Assembly: GCA_945873695.1 (NCBI GenBank)
Contig: CAMCDX010000008.1
Coordinates: forward strand, 1 to 34,729
Length of the DNA: 34,729 nt
Source: an uncultured Clostridia bacterium
Lineage (GTDB): Bacteria > Bacillota > Clostridia > Oscillospirales > Oscillospiraceae
Reading direction: 5' to 3'
In this document: positions 27,974 to 34,729 of the stretch, piece after piece
How the letters are laid out: each line of letters starts with the position of its first letter
Numbering within the stretch: position 1 is the stretch's first letter
Made by a program: the position numbers and the translations under genes
The notes under the pieces: generated by a model
The model's database searches: none
Told to the model about the DNA's origin: nothing
The model's input: the letters and a program-made list of their open reading frames with translations, nothing else

Positions 27974-30900
27974 ATGGTACGTCGCGTATATGTAGAAAAA
28001 AAGGAAGCCCTGCGGCAGGAGGCCGCCGGCCTTCTGAACGAGCTCCGTTCCCTGCTGGGCATCACCGCCCTGACAGGCCTGCGGCTCATCAACCGCTATG
28101 ATGTGGAGGGCCTGGACGAGGAGACCTTCCAGCGGGCGGTGCAGACTGTATTTTCCGAGCCCCAGGTGGACAATGCCACCGCCGCTCTCCCCGCCGGGGA
28201 CTATGTGGCGTTCGCGGTGGAGTTCCTGCCGGGCCAGTTTGACCAGCGGGCGGACTCCGCCAGAGCGTGCATCCAGCTGATGACCCAGGGGGACCGCCCC
28301 AACCTCCGCACCGCCAAGGTGTACCTCCTCTCCGGCGAGCTCACTGCCGCCGATGTGGAGACCATCAAGCACTACGTCATTAACCCTGTGGAGGCCCGGG
28401 AGGCCTCTTTGGAGGAAATAGAAACTCTTCAGACGGAATACGACGTCCCCACCGCCGTGGAGACCATCACCGGCTTCACCGCCCTGGACGAGGCGGGCCT
28501 GGCCGCGCTGCTGAACAAGCTGGGCCTGGCTATGGACCTGGACGACCTGAAGTTCCTGCAGGCCCACTTCCGGGACGACGAGCACCGGGACCCCACTATC
28601 ACGGAAGTCCGGGTGGTGGACACCTACTGGTCCGACCACTGCCGCCATACCACTTTCTCCACCCACATCGACAAGGTGGAGATCCTGGACGAGGAGACCC
28701 GTGCCGCCTATGAGCGGTACCTGGCCGCCCGGGTGGAGGTCTACGGTGAGGAGAAGGCGGCCGTCCGGCCTCAGACTCTGATGGACATGGCTACCATCGG
28801 CGCCAAGGTGCTGAAAAAGCGGGGCCTGCTCACCAATCTGGACCAGAGCGAGGAGATCAACGCCTGCTCCATCCATGTCAACGCCACCGTGGACGGCGAG
28901 GAGCAGGACTGGCTGCTGATGTTCAAGAACGAAACCCACAACCATCCCACCGAGATCGAGCCCTTCGGCGGCGCCGCCACCTGCATCGGCGGCTGCATCC
29001 GGGACCCCCTCTCCGGCCGGGCCTACGTCTATCAGGCCATGCGGCTCACCGGCTGCGGCGACCCCCGCACCCCGGTGGACCAGACCATCCCCGGCAAGCT
29101 GCCCCAGCGGAAGCTGGCCCAGACGGCCGCTGCCGGCTACTCCTCCTACGGCAACCAGATCGGCCTGGCTACCGGCCAGGTCAGCGAGGTCTATCACCCC
29201 GGCTATGTCGCCAAGCATCTGGAGGTGGGCGCCGTGGTGGGCGCTGCTCCCGCTGAGAACGTGGTCCGGGAGCGTCCCGCCCCCGGCGACGTGGTGATCC
29301 TGCTGGGCGGCCGCACCGGCCGTGACGGCATCGGCGGCGCCACCGGCTCCTCCAAGAGCCACAACCGCAAGTCCCTGACCACCATGGCTTCCGAGGTCCA
29401 GAAGGGCAACGCCCCCGAGGAGCGAAAGATCCAGCGGCTGTTCCGGGACGGCAAGGTCACCCGCCTCATCAAGCGCTGCAATGACTTCGGAGCCGGCGGC
29501 GTGTCTGTCGCCATCGGCGAGCTGGCCGACGGCCTGGAGATCGACCTGGACAAGGTCCGCAAGAAGTACGAGGGCTTGGACGGCACGGAGCTTGCCATTT
29601 CTGAGTCCCAGGAGCGAATGGCCGTGGTGGTCGCCTCCGAGAACGCCGCCGCCTTCATCGCCGCCGCCGAGGCGGAGAACCTGGAGGCCTATCAGGTAGC
29701 GGTCGTCACAGAGAGCCCCCGGATGGTCATGAAGTGGAACGGTGCCACCATTGTGGACTTGAGCCGCGCCTTCCTGGACACCAATGGTGCCGACAAGCAC
29801 ACCACCGTGGCCGTTGAAAAGAAGGACCGGGCCGGCCTGGGAACCAATGGCGCCCGTTCCCTTCGGGAGATGGCCGCCAGCCTGAAGTCCGCCTCCCGCC
29901 GGGGCCTCTCCGAACGGTTTGACTCTACCATCGGCGCCGGCTCCGTGCTGATGCCCTTCGGCGGAAAAACACAGCGCACCCCCGCCCAGTCCATGGCCGC
30001 TCTGCTGCCTGTCCTGCCGGGCCAGGAGACGGAGGACTGTTCCGTCATGGCCTGGGGCTTTGACGCCGAGCAGATGACCGTGGACCCCTACGTGGGCGCC
30101 TACCGTTCCGTCATTACCTCCGTCGCCAAGCTGGTGGCTGCCGGCTGCGACTTCCACCAGGCGTACCTGACCTTCCAGGAATACTTTGAAAAGCTCCGTG
30201 AGGAGCCTGCCCGCTGGGGCAAGCCCTTCTCCGCCCTGCTGGGCGCTCTGGACGCCCAGCTGGATCTGAACATCGCCGCCATCGGCGGCAAGGATTCCAT
30301 GTCCGGCTCCTTCCTGGATATGGACGTGCCCCCCACCCTGATCTCCTTCGCCATCGCCCCCTCTAAGGCAGGTGCGGTTCTGTCCCCCGAGTTCAAGGAG
30401 GCGGGTCATCCCGTGTACCTGTTCCTGTGCGACGGCACCGTGGGCAGCCAACGCTCTGCCTGGGAGGCCTTCCATGACCTCTGCGCCGCTGGAAAAGTGA
30501 AGGCCGCCTGGGCTGTGGAGAACAGCCTGGCGGAGGCCGTCATGAACATGTCCTTCGGCAACCGGGTGGGCTTCACCGCCGACGCTACCGGGGACATCTG
30601 GTACTCCAGCGCCATGCCAGGCGCCATCGTGGCGGAGCTGACGGAGGAGGTCTCCGGCGAATACGCCGCCCGCCTGGGTGTCACCACAGCGGAACCCACC
30701 GTGGCCATCGGCGCCGACAGCGCCTCCATCGACGAACTGCTGGCGCTCAACGAGGGCGTGCTGGAGGACATCTATCCCAACCGTACCGCTACCGTATCCG
30801 AGACCGTCCCCGTGCTGAAGGCTCCCGCCGTGTCCTTCCCCGCCCCCAAGGCGGGCGTAGCCCGGCCCAAAGTTCTCATCCCCGTGTTCCCCGGCACCAA

Positions 30901-31663
30901 CTGTGAATACGACAGCGCCCGTGCCGTGACCCGGGCCGGCCTGGAGCCGGAGATCCTGGTGCTGAACAACCAGTCCGCCCAGGGCGTGGCCGACTCTGCC
31001 GACCGTTTCGCCAAGGCCGCTCAGGAAAGTCAGATCATCTTCGTCCCCGGCGGCTTCTCCGGCGGCGATGAGCCCGACGGCTCCGGCAAGTTCATCACCG
31101 CCTTCTTCCGGAACCCCGCGGTGAAGGACGCCACCATGGAGCTGCTGAAAAACCGGGATGGTCTGATGCTGGGCATCTGCAATGGCTTCCAGGCCCTCAT
31201 CAAGCTGGGTCTGGTTCCTTACGGCGAGATCATCGACACTGACGACGCCTGCCCCACCCTGAGCTACAATGTCATCGGCCGCCACCAGTCCAAGATTGTC
31301 CGCACCCGGGTAGCCTCCAACCGCTCCCCCTGGCTGGCGAAGGTGAGCGTTGGCGACATCGTGAACGTCCCCATCTCCCACGGCGAGGGCCGGTTCCTGT
31401 GCGCTCCCGAGCTGCTCCGGCAGCTGGCGGAGAACGGCCAGATCGCCACCCAGTACGTGGACCTGGAGGGCGTGCCCACCATGGACGTGGACTTCAACCC
31501 CAACGGCTCCGCCTGGGCCATCGAGGGCATCCTGTCCCCCGACGGCCGCATTCTGGGCAAGATGGGCCACTCCGAGCGCATTGGCCCCGCTCTGTACCGC
31601 AATGTCCCCGGTGACTATGACCTGCGCCTGTTTGAGGCCGCCAGGGATTATTTCAGCATTTGA
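27974..31663 (+). CDS. purL: Phosphoribosylformylglycinamidine synthase, large single-chain form with C-terminal class I glutaminase
   Basis: 1229 aa; SDHCRHTTF; FKNETHNHPTEIEPFGGAATCIGGCIRDPLSGRAYV; VLIPVFPGTNCEYD; LGICNGFQALIKLG. Confidence 0.95.
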   Translation: MVRRVYVEKKEALRQEAAGLLNELRSLLGITALTGLRLINRYDVEGLDEETFQRAVQTVFSEPQVDNATAALPAGDYVAFAVEFLPGQFDQRADSARACIQLMTQGDRPNLRTAKVYLLSGELTAADVETIKHYVINPVEAREASLEEIETLQTEYDVPTAVETITGFTALDEAGLAALLNKLGLAMDLDDLKFLQAHFRDDEHRDPTITEVRVVDTYWSDHCRHTTFSTHIDKVEILDEETRAAYERYLAARVEVYGEEKAAVRPQTLMDMATIGAKVLKKRGLLTNLDQSEEINACSIHVNATVDGEEQDWLLMFKNETHNHPTEIEPFGGAATCIGGCIRDPLSGRAYVYQAMRLTGCGDPRTPVDQTIPGKLPQRKLAQTAAAGYSSYGNQIGLATGQVSEVYHPGYVAKHLEVGAVVGAAPAENVVRERPAPGDVVILLGGRTGRDGIGGATGSSKSHNRKSLTTMASEVQKGNAPEERKIQRLFRDGKVTRLIKRCNDFGAGGVSVAIGELADGLEIDLDKVRKKYEGLDGTELAISESQERMAVVVASENAAAFIAAAEAENLEAYQVAVVTESPRMVMKWNGATIVDLSRAFLDTNGADKHTTVAVEKKDRAGLGTNGARSLREMAASLKSASRRGLSERFDSTIGAGSVLMPFGGKTQRTPAQSMAALLPVLPGQETEDCSVMAWGFDAEQMTVDPYVGAYRSVITSVAKLVAAGCDFHQAYLTFQEYFEKLREEPARWGKPFSALLGALDAQLDLNIAAIGGKDSMSGSFLDMDVPPTLISFAIAPSKAGAVLSPEFKEAGHPVYLFLCDGTVGSQRSAWEAFHDLCAAGKVKAAWAVENSLAEAVMNMSFGNRVGFTADATGDIWYSSAMPGAIVAELTEEVSGEYAARLGVTTAEPTVAIGADSASIDELLALNEGVLEDIYPNRTATVSETVPVLKAPAVSFPAPKAGVARPKVLIPVFPGTNCEYDSARAVTRAGLEPEILVLNNQSAQGVADSADRFAKAAQESQIIFVPGGFSGGDEPDGSGKFITAFFRNPAVKDATMELLKNRDGLMLGICNGFQALIKLGLVPYGEIIDTDDACPTLSYNVIGRHQSKIVRTRVASNRSPWLAKVSVGDIVNVPISHGEGRFLCAPELLRQLAENGQIATQYVDLEGVPTMDVDFNPNGSAWAIEGILSPDGRILGKMGHSERIGPALYRNVPGDYDLRLFEAARDYFSI

Positions 31664-31724
31664 GTTGAAGTTTGAAACTTTTGTGGTAAGATAATACCTA
31701 AAATCTTTGAAACGAGGTGGCCAA

Positions 31725-33236
31725 ATGGCATACTATTTTACGGAACCCTCCCGCACCTTCAGTGAGTATCTGCTGGTGCCGGGTTACTCTGATGAGAACT
31801 GCATCCCCGCCAATGTGTCCCTGAAGACCCCGGTGGTCAAGTTCAAGAAGGGCGAAGAGTGCCCCTTGACCATGAACGTGCCCATGGTCTCCGCCGTCAT
31901 GCAGGCGGTGTCCGGTGAGAAAATGGGCATCGGTCTGGCGAAGGAGGGCGGTATCGCCTTCATCTACGTCTCCCAGCCCATTGAGGAGCAGGCCGAGATG
32001 GTCCGCAAGGTGAAGAACTACAAGGCCGGTTTCGTGTTCAGTGATTCCAACCTGCGGGTCACCGACACGCTGGCGGATGTGCTGGCTCTGAAGGAGCGCA
32101 CCGGCCACTCCACCATGGCCGTCACCGACGACGGCACCGGCAACGGCAAGCTGCTGGGCCTGGTCACCAGCCGGGACTACCGGGTCAGCCGCATGGACCC
32201 CGCCACTCCCGTGACGGAATTCATGACGCCGGTGGAGAAGATCATCTCCGCTCCCGAGGGCACCAGCCTGAAGACCGCCAACGACATCATCTGGGACCAC
32301 AAGCTCAACGCCCTGCCCATCGTCTCCAAGGACGGCCGTCTGGTCTCCTTCGTGTTCCGCAAGGACTATGACTCCCACAAGGGCAATCCCCTGGAGCTGC
32401 TGGATGACCAGAAGCGCTACGTGGTGGGCGCCGGTATCAACACCCGGGACTACGCCCAGCGGGTCCCCGCCCTGGTGGAAGCCGGCGCGGACGTGTTGGT
32501 GATGGACTCCTCCGAGGGCTACTCCGTATGGCAGAAGCGCTGCCTGGAGTGGATCCGGGAGCGCTACGGCGACACCGTGAAGGTGGGCGCCGGCAACGTG
32601 GTGGACGGCGAGGGCTTCCGCTTCCTGGCGAACGCCGGGGCCGACTTCGTGAAGATCGGCATCGGCGGCGGCTCCATCTGCATCACCCGGGAAACCAAGG
32701 GCATCGGCCGGGGCCAGGCCACCTCCGTCATCGACGTGGCGGCGGAGCGGGACAAGTATTTTGAGGAGACCGGCGTGTATGTGCCCATCTGCGCCGACGG
32801 CGGCATCGTCCAGGACTACCACATTACCCTGGCCCTGGCCATGGGCGCCGACTTCTGCATGCTGGGCCGGTACTTCTCCCGGTTCGACGAAAGCCCCTCC
32901 GCCAAGGTCCTCATCGGCGGCAGCTATATGAAGGAATACTGGGGCGAGGGCAGCGCCCGTGCCCGGAACTGGCAGCGGTACGACCTGGGCGGCGCAGCCA
33001 AGCTGAGCTTCGAGGAAGGCGTGGACTCCTATGTTCCCTACGCCGGCGCCCTGTCCGACGGCATGGCCACCACCCTGGCCAAGGTCCGCTCCACCATGTG
33101 CAACTGCGGCGCTCTCACCATCTCCGAGCTGCGGGAGAAGGCCAAGCTGACCCTGGTGTCCTCCGTCTCCATCGTGGAGGGCGGCGCACACGACGTGCTG
33201 CTGAAAGATACCACCAACGGCAACCAGAGAAGCTGA
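31725..33236 (+). CDS. guaB: IMP dehydrogenase (Tritrichomonas-like subtype)
   Basis: [20 protein letters not shown] catalytic loop; CBS segment; [29 protein letters not shown]. Confidence 0.94.
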   Translation: MAYYFTEPSRTFSEYLLVPGYSDENCIPANVSLKTPVVKFKKGEECPLTMNVPMVSAVMQAVSGEKMGIGLAKEGGIAFIYVSQPIEEQAEMVRKVKNYKAGFVFSDSNLRVTDTLADVLALKERTGHSTMAVTDDGTGNGKLLGLVTSRDYRVSRMDPATPVTEFMTPVEKIISAPEGTSLKTANDIIWDHKLNALPIVSKDGRLVSFVFRKDYDSHKGNPLELLDDQKRYVVGAGINTRDYAQRVPALVEAGADVLVMDSSEGYSVWQKRCLEWIRERYGDTVKVGAGNVVDGEGFRFLANAGADFVKIGIGGGSICITRETKGIGRGQATSVIDVAAERDKYFEETGVYVPICADGGIVQDYHITLALAMGADFCMLGRYFSRFDESPSAKVLIGGSYMKEYWGEGSARARNWQRYDLGGAAKLSFEEGVDSYVPYAGALSDGMATTLAKVRSTMCNCGALTISELREKAKLTLVSSVSIVEGGAHDVLLKDTTNGNQRS

Positions 33237-33246
33237 TATGTAATCA

Positions 33247-33376
33247 TACGCGCCATCCGCCGCCTTCTACGCCGCGACGGATGGCGCGTAGAAGCGTTCT
33301 GCAAGGCGATTCCTGAAATGGACGGGCTCCCTCCGACCATTTCAGTCCTGCCTTGGGTGCGGCAGCACGGAGGGAG
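33247..33376 (+). other. Highly structured intergenic segment, pseudoknot-capable
   Basis: 13-bp hairpin TACGCGCCATCCG/CGGATGGCGCGTA, then nested CAAGGC/GCCTTG and CTGAAATGG/CCATTTCAG with loop CTCCCTCCG complementary to downstream CGGAGGGAG. Confidence 0.7.
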
Positions 33377-33454
33377 AGATCCCTTCAAGTAAAAGCTGTT
33401 CTCTTCTGCTTCTCCGGCATTTAATCGTTTATCTTTTAACTTTTGCAAAAAGGC

Positions 33455-33482
33455 TTGTATTTTTTATATGAAGTCTTATAAT
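33455..33482 (+). promoter_or_regulatory. Candidate rbsK promoter (TTGTAT-N16-TATAAT)
   Basis: Hexamers read directly. Confidence 0.5.
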
Positions 33483-33484
33483 AA

Positions 33485-33498
33485 AGAAAACGTTTACT
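33485..33498 (+). promoter_or_regulatory. Candidate LacI-family/cre-like operator AGAAAACGTTTACT
   Basis: AAACGTTT palindromic core directly after the -10; partial cre match. Confidence 0.4.
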
Positions 33499-33521
33499 TT
33501 ACAACAGGAGCTATCAAAATC

Positions 33522-34520
33522 ATGCAGAGAAGACCCCGCATTTTTGTTTTGGGCAGCTTTGTGATGGACGTCATCGCCACCACGGAGCGTGTTCCCAGAT
33601 CCGCGCAGACTGTTTACGGAAAATCCTTCCACATGGCTCCCGGCGGCAAGGGCGCCAACCAGGCCCTCCAGTGCGCCCGGCTGGGCGCCGACGTCACCAT
33701 GATGGGCTGTGTGGGCGACGACCTCTTCGGTGAGAAGCTGCTGGAAACGCCCCGGGCCGCCGGCGTGGACGTGAGCCGCGTACTGGTCCGGCCCGGCGTC
33801 ACCTCCGGCGTGGGCCATGTGACCCTGGAGGTCACGGAGCACAGTGCCCAGAACCGCATCATCGTCATTCCCGGCGCCAACCGAACGCTGACAGTGGACG
33901 AGGTGGCCTGGGTGAAGGAGGAGATCGGCACCTACGACATGGTGCTGCTCCAACTGGAGGTCCCCCTGGAGGTAAACCGGGCGGTGGCCGGCTGGGCCCG
34001 GGAGGCCGGCGTGCCGGTGATGCTGAACCCCGCCCCTGCCACGGACTTAGACGACGAACTACTGAGCCTGGTGACCTATCTCACCCCCAACGAGCAGGAG
34101 GCCTCCGTGGAGACCGGCCTGCCCCTGTCCGCCGACGAGAACGGTCCCAGCAAGGATGACCTGAAAAAGATCGCCGCCGCTCTGTGGGCCAAGGGCGTGG
34201 AGAACGTCATCATCACCCTGGGCGGCGCCGGCTCCGCTGTGGTGGGCACCGGCGACATTCAATACATCCCCTGTGTCCACATGGATCACGTAGCGGACCC
34301 CACCGCCGCCGGTGACTCCTTTGTGGGCGCTCTGGCCGTTGGCCTGACGGCGGGCTTGTCCCAGGACCAGGCCCTGGCCTTCGCCAGCCACACCGCCGCC
34401 ATCACCGTGTCACGCATGGGCGCCATGCCCTCCCTTCCCACGCTGGAGGAAGTCATCGCCCTGCTGAAGGAGCGGGGCTACCGGGGCTTCGACCTGTCCG
34501 CCCTGGATGCGCTGAGATGA
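33522..34520 (+). CDS. rbsK: Ribokinase (PfkB family)
   Basis: FVLGSFVMDVIATTERVP; APGGKGANQALQCARLGADV; LNPAPA; DPTAAGDSFVGALAVGL. Confidence 0.9.
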   Translation: MQRRPRIFVLGSFVMDVIATTERVPRSAQTVYGKSFHMAPGGKGANQALQCARLGADVTMMGCVGDDLFGEKLLETPRAAGVDVSRVLVRPGVTSGVGHVTLEVTEHSAQNRIIVIPGANRTLTVDEVAWVKEEIGTYDMVLLQLEVPLEVNRAVAGWAREAGVPVMLNPAPATDLDDELLSLVTYLTPNEQEASVETGLPLSADENGPSKDDLKKIAAALWAKGVENVIITLGGAGSAVVGTGDIQYIPCVHMDHVADPTAAGDSFVGALAVGLTAGLSQDQALAFASHTAAITVSRMGAMPSLPTLEEVIALLKERGYRGFDLSALDALR

Positions 34521-34653
34521 AAAAAACCGACTCCGATGCTGCCCCGGCACAAGGACATCACAAATAACGCATAAAGAGTATGCAAATAAGTGGCATGCCG
34601 TTTATGGTTAGCCCCCAAAGGAAATAAAATAGAATCGTTCACGAGCATAGCAC

Positions 34654-34681
34654 AAGGCCGCCAGTGTAATCTGGCGGCCTT
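34654..34681 (+). terminator. Hairpin AAGGCCGCCAG-TGTAAT-CTGGCGGCCTT
   Basis: 11-bp perfect stem. Confidence 0.6.
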
Positions 34682-34687
34682 CAGGCT

Positions 34688-34716
34688 GTCGAAAAAGTCC
34701 GACGGACTTTTTCGAC
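34688..34716. terminator. Hairpin GTCGAAAAAGTCC-GAC-GGACTTTTTCGAC
   Basis: 13-bp perfect stem, 3-nt loop. Confidence 0.6.
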
Positions 34717-34729
34717 GCCTTCACAATAC

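Noticed and set aside
31685-31698. GGTA-AGATAA-TACC upstream of guaB as a second site for the pur GntR regulator
   Set aside because: Shares GTGGTA...TACCTA with the gntR operator but half-site spacing differs by 5 bp; could be chance.

Overview
34.7-kb GC-rich bacterial chromosome segment, probably an anaerobic Clostridia/Oscillospiraceae-type Firmicute (inferred from gene content). No phage, CRISPR array or transposase was seen. The left half holds a thrH/DUF1015 cluster, an antiporter, rqcH-mrnC, a tRNA-Ala(GGC), a PAP2 phosphatase, an overlapping four-gene membrane/secretory cassette, nrdG-nrdD, a HIBADH-family dehydrogenase, a thioredoxin reductase, a MerR(TipAS)/GNAT divergent pair, and aroK plus a 2-hydroxyacid dehydrogenase. 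The right half is a long purine locus: gntR(UTRA)-purE-purF paralog-purC-purF-purM-purN-purO-like-AICAR transformylase-purD-purL-guaB, followed by a ribokinase. Main points of interest: (1) a second PurF-like protein that has Gly where the catalytic N-terminal Cys should be and has lost the glutamine-binding motifs, but keeps the PRPP loop and Fe-S cysteines; (2) a GntR/UTRA regulator as first gene of the pur operon, with a paired GGT-N3-ACC operator at its promoter; (3) a split PurH (PurO-like cyclohydrolase plus stand-alone transformylase); (4) an IMPDH resembling the Tritrichomonas enzyme; (5) an NrdD with a fused C-terminal redoxin domain and tandem NrdR-box-like sites upstream; (6) two small genes missing from the ORF track: a 59-aa secretory/TM ORF and a roughly 52-aa membrane ORF interrupted by a -1 frameshift at a T5 run; (7) a pseudoknot-capable intergenic region between guaB and rbsK. 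All family assignments are by recognition of the translated sequence; no searches were run.
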